A DNA stretch of 16,278 nucleotides from an uncultured Prevotellaceae bacterium (GCA_947254205.1 CAMYCE010000046.1:1-16278); one strand, 5' to 3'. Shown: positions 9,210 through 15,395, numbered from the stretch's first letter. Translations and numbers: made by a program. The notes: generated by a model not told the origin, from the letters alone.

Positions 9210-9694
9210 CTTCTGCCTATGAGAAAGTGCAAATATCCTACTGCCACACCAATGGCATAGCAATAGAGATGAAGATAGCCATTCATATTGGGAATGATAA
9301 AACCGAGAGCAATAGTCAGAGCCATGGAAACCTGCCAATAGACAAAACGAATGACACGGAATGAAGTCATGCCGAAAAGAGCGAACACGACACCCGACAT
9401 GCCAATGGTGAGTGGGCATGGAATAGTTGTTGTCGCAAACGATACGGCAATGAGATAAGCCACCACCAACTGCCACAGGGGGGCTTTATAGTAAAACACC
9501 ATGCACAGCAACGCCCAAGCATTGAGCATGGCATGGAAAAAGTTTACATGGAATAAAGAATACAGCAATACTCCTGTTAGAGGAGCGCCATTATAGATAC
9601 CCACCGAAGAAGCAGGAATATCGAAAAAGCACAGCACTATGCACAGTGTGGCGATTAAGAGTGTAGAGCCCTTGGCATACGTTTCTTGTACCAT
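9206..9694 (-). CDS. Rhomboid-family intramembrane serine protease
   Basis: The 162-aa, very hydrophobic protein has about six membrane segments. It carries the whole rhomboid signature: H49-V-N51-F-F-H54-A-M-L-N58 (HxNxxHxxxN; family oxyanion-hole residues are His54 and Asn58), G98-M-S100-G (nucleophile Ser100) and His142 in the last part (catalytic partner). Rhomboids cut substrates inside or next to a transmembrane helix at small residues. With both catalytic residues and the six-helix core length present, the enzyme looks active. The gene starts inside the 3' end of the small terminase gene (40-bp overlap) and ends in an ATGA overlap with the large terminase gene, so it is embedded in the packaging operon and not a stray insertion. 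Function in the phage is unknown; candidate substrates are virion proteins with N-terminal or single membrane segments, notably the major capsid protein. Confidence 0.85.
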   Translation of the reverse strand: MVQETYAKGSTLLIATLCIVLCFFDIPASSVGIYNGAPLTGVLLYSLFHVNFFHAMLNAWALLCMVFYYKAPLWQLVVAYLIAVSFATTTIPCPLTIGMSGVVFALFGMTSFRVIRFVYWQVSMALTIALGFIIPNMNGYLHLYCYAIGVAVGYLHFLIGRR

Positions 9695-10086
9695 TGTTTT
9701 TTTACTTTAAAGAAAATCACACGTGCCGACTGTGGCGTGAGGTAGAACTTGGGCGCAGGAGAATGCACAACCTTATATACAGCCTCCCCGATGCTCATGC
9801 TGGGGTGTTCGGCTTTCACCAACAATGTGCGCTTGTATATCTCCTTGAACATCTCCCGCTTGTTGGGGCGCATATCCGACAGGTCGTCTCCTTGGTGCAG
9901 TTTCCCTATAACAATTCTCGCCCTTTCCTCCGACACCCAAAAACGTTTTGAAGGCATTTCAACGAGAGAGCGGAACACATCGGCAAGAACAATCTCTTTC
10001 CTGCCCACTATCTGTTGACGGTAGGCACGCATCAAATCTGCATTGCGCTCGTCGTTATAGTCTGAACTGCAACCGAAGTGTTTCAT
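9655..10086 (-). CDS. Probable terminase small subunit / packaging DNA-binding protein with internal duplication
   Basis: The 143-aa basic protein is the first gene of the leftward packaging operon. Its position upstream of the large terminase, its size and its helical, basic make-up suggest the small subunit that recognises phage DNA; this is inferred from context. I recognise the sequence type as a conserved Bacteroidales prophage protein. It contains two related units: about residues 37-60 (VFRSLV..P..RFWVSEERARIVI) and 103-125 (VYKVV..PAPKFYLTPQSARVIF). They share V-F/Y-R/K, a Pro, K/R-F-W/Y, an S/T turn and Ala-Arg-Ile/Val, and may be tandem helix-turn-helix modules. The ATG at 10086 is preferred. 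An in-frame ATG at 10158 would add a Cys/aromatic leader without resemblance to the family. Confidence 0.7.
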   Translation of the reverse strand: MKHFGCSSDYNDERNADLMRAYRQQIVGRKEIVLADVFRSLVEMPSKRFWVSEERARIVIGKLHQGDDLSDMRPNKREMFKEIYKRTLLVKAEHPSMSIGEAVYKVVHSPAPKFYLTPQSARVIFFKVKKQWYKKRMPRALHS

Positions 10087-10118
10087 TAAATGATTGATAT
10101 TTTTAACGTTAACCCATA

Positions 10119-10126
10119 TAAAGTTA
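10119..10126 (-). promoter_or_regulatory. Weak -7-like box for packaging operon
   Basis: On the minus strand this reads TAACTTTA, 7 of 8 to TAnnTTTG, 32 bases before the probable ATG of the first packaging gene. No TTTG is found at the right upstream distance. A 10-bp perfect palindrome (TTAACGTTAA) lies at 10103-10112 between it and the gene. The divergent gap must hold a leftward promoter, but this assignment is tentative. Confidence 0.25.
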
Positions 10127-10173
10127 CAAAAACAAGAGTAAACGGATAACATACCCACAAAGAGCCATACTTA

Positions 10174-10181
10174 TAAATTTG
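10174..10181 (+). promoter_or_regulatory. Bacteroidota-type -7 element for scaffold gene
   Basis: TAAATTTG matches the primary-sigma -7 consensus TAnnTTTG exactly and lies 33 bases before the scaffold ATG, giving a leader of roughly 25-30 bases. A clear -33 TTTG is not seen, so it may need an activator. It is the best candidate for the promoter that drove scaffold and capsid before the insertion element arrived. Confidence 0.45.
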
Positions 10182-10214
10182 CGTTATACAAAACCAAAAA
10201 CGAACCACACAGAC

Positions 10215-11009
10215 ATGGCAGACGTTGAAAACAAACAGAAAAGAGAAAATCGTGAAAAGATGCTTGCTCGGTTAAAAGAGAAATACCCAGAGCAGAATTT
10301 CGACGACGACGAAGCGTTGATGGGCAGAATTTACGATGATTACGATGATTACGATGCAAAGGTGAACAAGTACAAGGCAGACGAGAAAACGTTTGCCGAC
10401 ATGTTTGCAACCGATGGCAGAAGTGCCACTTTCCTCGCCAACTGGCGCAACGGCAGTGACCCTGCCATTGAACTTGTACGGCAATTCGGTGACGACATCA
10501 AAGACGCACTTGAAGACCCTGAAAAGCTCGACAAGATTGCCGAAGCCAACAAGGAATATGCGGAGCGAGTTTCCAAGGAAAAAGAACTGGAGAAGCAATA
10601 CCAGCAGAACCTTAAGGAAAGTCTTCGGGTCATGGAGCAATACCAGTCCGAAAATGGACTTTCAGATGACCAGCTTGATTCGGTCATGGAGTTGCTTATG
10701 GGCATCGTTACCGACGGAATCATGGGCAAGTTCACGGAAGACAGCATCGACATGGCCCGCAAAGCTCTCAATTACGACATTGATGTAGAGATGGCCGATG
10801 AGGAGGGAGAGGTACGAGGCAAGAATACCAAGATTAAAGAGAACCTCGAACTTCGCAAGAAAGGCGATGGAGTGCCACGGCTCGATGGAGGAAACAATAA
10901 GGCCTTGCCCAAGCCACAGCGCAATTTAGGTGCGCTTGACAAATATGGCGACGACAACGACAATATTTTTGCTCGAGGTGGCATGAAACGCATTCCATCA
11001 AGGCGATAG
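10215..11009 (+). CDS. Probable capsid scaffolding protein
   Basis: The 264-aa, highly charged, cysteine-free protein lies directly before the major capsid gene (ignoring the insertion element), the usual place for a scaffold. Residues 1-25 are charged helix, and 30-48 are acidic, with a YDD repeat. About 105-145 is a strong coiled coil rich in E and K. The C-terminal 60 residues are basic and disordered and end in RIPSRR, like the capsid-binding basic tail of scaffolds. The ATG at 10215 is preferred over an in-frame TTG at 10179, since that codon overlaps the -7 element. Scaffolds diverge too fast for a motif, so the call rests on context and composition. Confidence 0.7.
   Translation: MADVENKQKRENREKMLARLKEKYPEQNFDDDEALMGRIYDDYDDYDAKVNKYKADEKTFADMFATDGRSATFLANWRNGSDPAIELVRQFGDDIKDALEDPEKLDKIAEANKEYAERVSKEKELEKQYQQNLKESLRVMEQYQSENGLSDDQLDSVMELLMGIVTDGIMGKFTEDSIDMARKALNYDIDVEMADEEGEVRGKNTKIKENLELRKKGDGVPRLDGGNNKALPKPQRNLGALDKYGDDNDNIFARGGMKRIPSRR
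10331..10356 (+). repeat. Short 9-bp tandem repeat inside scaffold gene
   Basis: TTACGATGA is repeated in tandem, two full copies and eight bases of a third. It encodes the acidic YDDYDDYD stretch, residues 40-47. It is in frame and divisible by three, so copy number could vary without frameshift. Confidence 0.8.
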
Positions 11010-11019
11010 AGTTTAGTAA

Positions 11020-11170
11020 TCCACAGTGAACTACACACAAGCTAAAGACTTGTGTGCTTCGGGTTTCACCGAGGAACGGCTTTCCAATAGGTCAGCTCTT
11101 ACTTCCTCTCCACCCGTGTAATCGACAGTTCCTGCCGATGTATGATTTAATCCGAAACGAAGAATATTGA
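11020..11170 (-). ncRNA. Predicted omega (guide) RNA of TnpB
   Basis: In this family the guide RNA comes from the 3' end of the tnpB transcript plus the adjacent element end, with the guide read from flanking DNA. Here that is the 3' end of tnpB, where the codons after the last catalytic Asp overlap the structured RNA, and the terminal hairpin at 11034-11056. The extent is an estimate by analogy; no covariance check was possible. Confidence 0.35.
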
Positions 11171-12236
11171 TAGCAGCATTTACATCACGGTTATGATGAG
11201 TATGACAAACAGGACATTCCCACTCACGGACAGACAAGTCCTTTGTCTGTTTGTTGATGTACCCACAGACATTACAAGTCTGCGAGGAGGGGAAGAAACG
11301 GTCTATCTTCACAACCTTCTTGCCGTTCCATTCTGCCTTGTAGGTGAGCATGGAAACGAAAGAACCCCAACTTGCATCGGCGACAGACTTAGCAAGGCGA
11401 TGGTTTCTTTCCATTCCTTTAACGTTCAAGTCCTCAATGCAGATGGTATCATATCTCCGTACAAGGGAAACGGAACACTTGTGCAAGTAGTCGGCACGGC
11501 TGTTGCTAATTTTTTCGTGAAGTCTGGCTACTTTGAGTTTTTGGTTTTCAAACCCTCTGCTGCCTTTCTTCTTGCGAGAAAGATGCTGCTGCGCCTTAGC
11601 AAGTCTGCGCTCGTATTTCTTTGTGTATCGGTTATTCTTGAATGTTTCTCCTTCAGAAGTGATAAGCAAGTTCTTCAATCCCAAATCAATACCTACGGAC
11701 TTGCCCGATTTTTCAATCGGTGTAATGTATTCCTCTTCCGTGAATACGGAAACGAAATACTTGCCGCTTACTGTCTTGGAAATAGTTACCTTGCCTATTT
11801 TCCCGACTATCTCACGATGTACACAGCACTTGATACCCTCTTTGAACTTGGGTATGAAAATCCTGTTTCCTGCGATAGATGCGAATTGTGGCACGGTGAA
11901 ACTATTCTTGGAATGTTTAGATTTGAAGTTGGGGAATTTCGCACGTTTCTGAAAGAAATTAGTATAGGCAACTTCAAGGGAGCGAATAGAAAACTGCAAG
12001 GTCTGGGAGTTTACTTCCTTGAGCCATGCGGTTGCTTCCTGCTTCTTCATTCCAGTAAGAAACTTTGCCTGTGCATAATAATTATCACTCTTACCAGTGA
12101 GCCTATACTGTTCTTTGCGCTGATTGAGAAAGTAGTTGTACACAAAGCGAGAACAACCGAAGTGCCTTGCCAGCAACTCGGCTTGCTCCTTATTCGGGTA
12201 CAGTCGGAACTTATATGTTCTATTAATCTTTCTCAT
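11031..12236 (-). CDS. tnpB: TnpB, RNA-guided RuvC-like nuclease of IS200/IS605 family
   Basis: The 401-aa product belongs to the ancestor family of Cas12. It uses an omega RNA to cut DNA next to a short target-adjacent motif and helps the element persist after excision. From the ATG at 12236 it opens with the typical MRKINRTYKFRLYPNKEQ. The RuvC catalytic residues are all present: Asp184 (GIDLG), Glu268 (ICIEDL) and Asp351 (NRDVNAA). A zinc ribbon (C321-x2-C324 and C341-x2-C344) lies before the last one. The C-terminal tail (AGTVDYTGGEEV, then KPEAHKSLACV) is a standard tail of the family and overlaps the guide RNA and end hairpin. A 31-codon upstream extension is hydrophobic, overlaps the promoter region, and is rejected. 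It appears active. Confidence 0.93.
   Translation of the reverse strand: MRKINRTYKFRLYPNKEQAELLARHFGCSRFVYNYFLNQRKEQYRLTGKSDNYYAQAKFLTGMKKQEATAWLKEVNSQTLQFSIRSLEVAYTNFFQKRAKFPNFKSKHSKNSFTVPQFASIAGNRIFIPKFKEGIKCCVHREIVGKIGKVTISKTVSGKYFVSVFTEEEYITPIEKSGKSVGIDLGLKNLLITSEGETFKNNRYTKKYERRLAKAQQHLSRKKKGSRGFENQKLKVARLHEKISNSRADYLHKCSVSLVRRYDTICIEDLNVKGMERNHRLAKSVADASWGSFVSMLTYKAEWNGKKVVKIDRFFPSSQTCNVCGYINKQTKDLSVREWECPVCHTHHNRDVNAAINILRFGLNHTSAGTVDYTGGEEVRADLLESRSSVKPEAHKSLACV
11034..11056. repeat. Left-end subterminal hairpin of IS element
   Basis: CACACAAG (11034-11041) and CTTGTGTG (11049-11056) form a perfect 8-bp stem around the loop CTAAAGA. It overlaps the last codons of tnpB. The core and loop match the right-end hairpin in the same orientation, so it is a TnpA recognition structure (right end in IS terms, being next to the tnpB 3' end). 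Confidence 0.8.
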
Positions 12237-12244
12237 CTTGCTTA

Positions 12245-12276
12245 CAAAGATAATAATAATATTGTAAAACACAAAA
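12245..12276 (-). promoter_or_regulatory. tnpB promoter (Bacteroidota consensus)
   Basis: On the minus strand the region reads TTTTG (12276-12272), 19 bp, then TATCTTTG (12252-12245), a full match to -33 TTTG and -7 TAnnTTTG. The expected start lies only a few bases from the tnpB ATG at 12236, so the message would be leaderless or nearly so. Confidence 0.6.
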
Positions 12277-12292
12277 CTGTATTGTATATTTA
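12261..12292 (+). promoter_or_regulatory. tnpA promoter (near-consensus)
   Basis: ATTG (12261-12264), 20 bp, then TATATTTA (12285-12292), 7 of 8 to TAnnTTTG, sits just before the tnpA ATG at 12297. It overlaps the divergent tnpB promoter, so polymerase binding for one should compete with the other. Transcript would be almost leaderless. Confidence 0.4.
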
Positions 12293-12296
12293 TGGC

Positions 12297-12701
12297 ATGA
12301 AAGATAGTTATACACACAAGAATAGGCACAAGTATTACTTAAAGTGCCACCTTATTTTCTGCATTAAATACAGAAGAAAGATACTTGAAGGAAAATTTAA
12401 CAGCGACATCAAGGCTGTGCTTCAATCCATTGCCAACAACTCTAACTTTGGTATAGACATTATGGAAACTGACAAAGACCATATACACTTACTTGTGAGT
12501 TATCCACCAAAATTGTCGGTTACGTCAATCGTTAGAAAGTTGAAGCAGGAAAGTACAGTGTTCGCATGGAACTTACACAAAAGTATGTTGAGAAATTATT
12601 TTTGGAAAGAGCGCACCTTGTGGTCGGACGGCTATTTCGTCTGTTCAATAGGGGAAGCCAACCCAAACACAGTAAGAGAATATATTAAACAACAAGGATA
12701 G
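12297..12701 (+). CDS. tnpA: TnpA, HUH/Y1 transposase of IS200/IS605 family
   Basis: The 134-aa single-strand DNA transposase excises and inserts the element as a circular single-stranded intermediate. The HUH metal-binding motif is H62-I-H64 (DHIHLLVSYPP), and the catalytic tyrosine is Tyr129 in the C-terminal helix (TVREYIKQQG). The length matches the family (about 130-150 aa), so the gene is complete. The ATG at 12297 begins MKDSYTHKNRHKYYLKCH, a typical N-terminus for this family. The frame is open far upstream, but only antisense to tnpB. It diverges from tnpB and ends 10 bases before the right-end hairpin. Confidence 0.93.
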   Translation: MKDSYTHKNRHKYYLKCHLIFCIKYRRKILEGKFNSDIKAVLQSIANNSNFGIDIMETDKDHIHLLVSYPPKLSVTSIVRKLKQESTVFAWNLHKSMLRNYFWKERTLWSDGYFVCSIGEANPNTVREYIKQQG

Positions 12702-12745
12702 TGCCTTACATCCCACAAGCTGAAGACTTATGGGTTTTGCGGCAC
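12701..12745. repeat. Right-end subterminal hairpin of IS element
   Basis: CCCACAAG (12712-12719) pairs with CTTATGGG (12727-12734), one mismatch, around the loop CTGAAGA. An outer pair GTGCC (12701-12705) and GGCAC (12741-12745) extends it. The inner core mirrors the left-end hairpin in the same orientation. It lies just after tnpA and may also slow transcription into the capsid gene, though no T-run follows. Confidence 0.75.
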
Positions 12746-12780
12746 ATTAAAATAACAATAACAACAAAAATTACAAACAG

Positions 12781-14199
12781 ATGAACAAGTTGAAAACTGT
12801 GGCCATGTTTATGGCCAACATGGCATTAACCTTGCTTGCTGTGGTGGTTGGCGCATCAAGTGGCGTATTCCTTGCCGGAGCTACCCCTATGCGTGATGCC
12901 GGCGTGACCAATGCAGGAGCAGGTAATGACGACCCCAACGGCATTGCCACCGAAACGCAAGGCCGTGCCGATGGCGACCAAGAGATGTACACCAAGGACA
13001 TCGATTCTCGCATTGTGAAAATCCGCCCCATGTCTACTCCTATCGACCAAATCAGCCGATACGCCAAGGCGCAAAAGTCAGACAGTTTTGAGGTGAAGTA
13101 TTACAGCGTGGGCACACGTCCCATTTCGTGTAAGACCAAGAAGCAGGTGACAGCTCAATCTTCGGGTGCCAGCGTGACCCTTGAAGTAGATGACCCCAAC
13201 ATGTTTACACTCGATGATACTATCCGAGTGGTTGGCGTGAAAGGCAAATTTGACAATAAGGGCGTAGCCTATCCCGACAATGACAGTGCCCCCGACCTCG
13301 TGTTGTGTGTGTGTGGCATGAGTGACAGCACTTCGATGCCCACGGTATATGCGGTGAATGGTTTAAAGGACAGCCATAACCAACCCATTTGGGTGCCCGA
13401 AATTCCCCAAGGCACTACCCTTGTGCGCATGGGCAAGGCATGTGGCGAACTTGATGTGCAAACCGGCCGTTTCAACAACATTCCTACTGCCGACATTCAG
13501 TATTGCCAAAACTTCATGATTCAAATTGAGCAATCCACTTTTGACAAGATTGCATCTAAGGAGGTAGACTGGAACTTCTCTGACCTTGAGGAGGACGGAA
13601 TTTATGACATGCGCATAGCACAGGAGAACACTTTCCTCTTTGGTGTTAAGAATGTAATCCACCACGTGACCAAGAAAGGTATGGCCACTTGGTTCACAGG
13701 TGGCATTTGGAACATGGCAGGCAAAGACATTGAGGTGGGCAAATGGGACGCAGGCAAGAAGTGCACAGTAGTCACCGACGACGACCTTGTGGACATTGCC
13801 AAGGACCTCTTTGTGGGCACTAATTGCGGTGGCAAGCAAAAAATCATGTTCTGTGGCTCTGACATGCTCAGTGCATTGTCGAAAATCAAGAGCGACAAGT
13901 TTCGCTTGAAAGACAGCGTTGAAGCATGGAACTTGAAGTTCAAGAGCTGGGACACCGACTTTGGCGAAATTCTTACCATTCATCATGAGTTGCTCGACAA
14001 AAACGGCAAGAGCGATTGCGCCTTTGCTCTCGACCCTGAATATCTTTCCAAGAAGACCCATGTGAGTTGGACACGCAATATCCTCGACTTGAAAAAGGCA
14101 GGAGTGCGCAATACCGATGCAGTGGTTATTCAGGAGGTGAGTTGCCTGTATTTGCGCAACGCTATGGCGCACGCACGAATGCACCTTGCCAAAGCGTAA
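12781..14199 (+). CDS. Major capsid protein (SU10 / DUF5309-like) with hydrophobic N-terminus
   Basis: The 472-aa product should form the icosahedral shell with an HK97-like fold. The part from about residue 72 (KDIDSRIVKIRPMSTPIDQISRY) is typical of the capsid proteins of Bacteroidales phages, and the region GGKQKIMFCGSDMLSAL (about 358-375) is the conserved central part of this family. The first 36 residues are unusual for a capsid: a short basic start (MNKLK), about 18 hydrophobic residues (6-23), then GASSG (24-28) and LAGA-TP (31-36). This looks like a signal or signal-anchor sequence with possible small-residue cleavage sites. The ATG at 12781 follows an A/C-rich leader typical of highly expressed Bacteroidota genes. 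A start at Met37 (12889) would omit the segment and cannot be excluded. Confidence 0.87.
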   Translation: MNKLKTVAMFMANMALTLLAVVVGASSGVFLAGATPMRDAGVTNAGAGNDDPNGIATETQGRADGDQEMYTKDIDSRIVKIRPMSTPIDQISRYAKAQKSDSFEVKYYSVGTRPISCKTKKQVTAQSSGASVTLEVDDPNMFTLDDTIRVVGVKGKFDNKGVAYPDNDSAPDLVLCVCGMSDSTSMPTVYAVNGLKDSHNQPIWVPEIPQGTTLVRMGKACGELDVQTGRFNNIPTADIQYCQNFMIQIEQSTFDKIASKEVDWNFSDLEEDGIYDMRIAQENTFLFGVKNVIHHVTKKGMATWFTGGIWNMAGKDIEVGKWDAGKKCTVVTDDDLVDIAKDLFVGTNCGGKQKIMFCGSDMLSALSKIKSDKFRLKDSVEAWNLKFKSWDTDFGEILTIHHELLDKNGKSDCAFALDPEYLSKKTHVSWTRNILDLKKAGVRNTDAVVIQEVSCLYLRNAMAHARMHLAKA

Positions 14200-14236
14200 A
14201 CATTAAAACAGTCTTTTTCTAATATATAAATCCATG

Positions 14237-14268
14237 AAAGGGGTAGGCGTTTCTGCCCGCCCCTTTTT
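14237..14268 (+). terminator. Intrinsic terminator after major capsid gene
   Basis: The arms 14237-14248 (AAAGGGGTAGGC) and 14255-14266 (GCCCGCCCCTTT) pair with a G·U and one A·C mismatch, a 6-base loop and a T5 run at 14264-14268. It lies 37 bases after the capsid stop. It probably ends most transcripts there, raising capsid over downstream genes by partial read-through. Confidence 0.75.
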
Positions 14269-14288
14269 AATTAAAAACAGCAACAATC

Positions 14289-14708
14289 ATGATTAAAAGA
14301 TATATGGCATACTCGCATGTGTGCATCAATGTAGCCCTTAATGGCGGTGGTGCTCTGCACGTTACCTTTGAGCCAATAACAGGTGGCGGTAGCGTATTCT
14401 ATACTGCCGATTCTCAAGTTCAGGAAGCGCTTGAAAATCACAATCGATTTGGCAAGTTATTTTTTCTCGACGAGGAAATTTCGGAAGAAGTTCAAGGCGA
14501 AAAGGAGAAAGAGACACCTGCAAGCGATGATGACAAAGATGGTGATAAAGATACCCAAGGGACGCTCCAAGAAATCACCGTTACTTGTGCCGACGATGCC
14601 AAGGACTATTTAAGTGAGCACTTTGGCGTGAGTAGAACCAAGATGCGAAGCATCAAGGCTATTCAAGAGGTAGCATCAGAAAACGGCATTGTATTCATAG
14701 GTTTATAA
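14289..14708 (+). CDS. Small head protein with acidic linker and possible HeH/LEM-like C-terminus
   Basis: The 139-aa product has three parts. Residues 1-60 form a beta-rich N-terminal unit (FEPITGGGSVFYTADSQVQE, then ENHNRFGKLFFLDE). Residues 61-92 are a very acidic disordered linker (repeated E, D, K). Residues 100-139 are a compact helical unit (DAKDYLSEHFGVSRTKMRSI, then GIVFIGL) resembling the small HeH/LEM-type domains that end many phage head proteins. Position straight after the capsid gene suggests a head decoration or completion role; that is inferred. The ATG at 14289 follows an A-rich leader 20 bases after the terminator. Confidence 0.72.
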   Translation: MIKRYMAYSHVCINVALNGGGALHVTFEPITGGGSVFYTADSQVQEALENHNRFGKLFFLDEEISEEVQGEKEKETPASDDDKDGDKDTQGTLQEITVTCADDAKDYLSEHFGVSRTKMRSIKAIQEVASENGIVFIGL

Positions 14709-14738
14709 TCCATTCGCAAAACAGATAGAGTTCAAGGC

Positions 14739-15395
14739 ATGATATTCCAAATTGAAAACATATTGCGTGATGTGCGTGTAGCACTTGACCAAAACGTAGT
14801 GAGCAGGCAACTTATTGCCACAGACGACATCGACACACTCTCTCTTGACGAACTCATAGAGAGTAAGATAATCGATGCCGTGAAACTCGTGGAGATGCAA
14901 GTGCCAACACACATGCTCGACAGTGGGCACAACTTTGGAGATGCCGTGTATTGGGGCGACATGAAGCATGGGTGGACAATACTGCCCGATGACTTCATGC
15001 GCCTTATTGTTTTCAAAATGAGTGACTGGGAACGCAGTCTATATTCCGCTATCAGCGAAACAGCCCCTGAATACGAACAGCAGAGCAGTAGGTTTGCAGG
15101 CATTCGTGGAACGGTGCAGAAACCGGTGTGCGCTATCGTGAGCAGACCACAAGGCAAAGTCTTGGAGTTTTGGAGCTGTAAGAGTGAAGAAGCCAAGGTT
15201 GGGCAGGCTGTTTACGTGCCACTCCCACGCATCGACGAAAACGGAGGTGTGGAGATTTGCGAGCGTTGCTACCGAGCGGTTGTGTATTATGCAGGCGCAT
15301 TGACTGCACAGGCTCTTGGAGGTGATAACGCAGGGCAAGGGCTGTTGGAGATTGCAAAGGGACTCATGGAACAAAGAAAGGAACGTGAACAATGA
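14739..15395 (+). CDS. Probable head-tail connector/adaptor protein
   Basis: The 218-aa soluble protein lies between the capsid cluster and a fibre-like gene, where connector or adaptor proteins usually sit. It starts with an amphipathic helix (MIFQIENILRDVRVALDQN), has a central aromatic stretch (NFGDAVYWGDMKHGWTILP), and ends in a helical region with a CxxC (174-177, CERC) and GALTAQALGG. This overall layout resembles phage adaptor-like proteins, but no exact family is claimed. Its stop overlaps the next ATG (ATGA at 15392-15395), so the two are translationally coupled. Confidence 0.6.
   Translation: MIFQIENILRDVRVALDQNVVSRQLIATDDIDTLSLDELIESKIIDAVKLVEMQVPTHMLDSGHNFGDAVYWGDMKHGWTILPDDFMRLIVFKMSDWERSLYSAISETAPEYEQQSSRFAGIRGTVQKPVCAIVSRPQGKVLEFWSCKSEEAKVGQAVYVPLPRIDENGGVEICERCYRAVVYYAGALTAQALGGDNAGQGLLEIAKGLMEQRKEREQ

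Larger units (their letters stand above)
11026..12746. mobile_element. IS200/IS605-family element with divergent tnpA and tnpB, apparently intact
   Basis: The element carries a full-length Y1 transposase (tnpA, +) and a full-length TnpB (-) in the divergent IS605 arrangement. Each end holds a hairpin of the same type and orientation, CACAAG-loop-CTTGTG at the left and CACAAG-loop-CTTATG at the right, as expected because TnpA recognises single-stranded subterminal hairpins. The family makes no target duplication, so the tips are not exact. The right tip is placed at 12746, beside TTTTAA on the minus strand (12747-12752), resembling the TTTAA target of IS605. The left tip, near the tnpB 3' end, is put at about 11026. 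Both neighbouring phage genes are uninterrupted. Confidence 0.8.

Noticed and set aside
9210..9476. An 89-codon upstream extension of the large terminase frame
   Set aside because: It is Cys/His/Ser-rich, unlike a terminase, and overlaps the well-supported rhomboid gene. The ATG at 9209 forms an ATGA coupling and starts a normal terminase sequence.
11193..12296. Long + strand open frame leading into tnpA
   Set aside because: It is antisense to the tnpB coding sequence and has no protein features. The transposase starts normally at 12297.
12597..12604. TATTTTTG, matching the -7 consensus, inside tnpA as a capsid promoter
   Set aside because: It has no -33 element at the right spacing and lies in AT-rich coding sequence, where such 8-mers are expected by chance.
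13363..14184. Minus-strand open frame of 273 codons opposite the capsid gene
   Set aside because: It is a codon-bias shadow of the + strand capsid gene: rich in His, Val and Cys, with no domain and no promoter.
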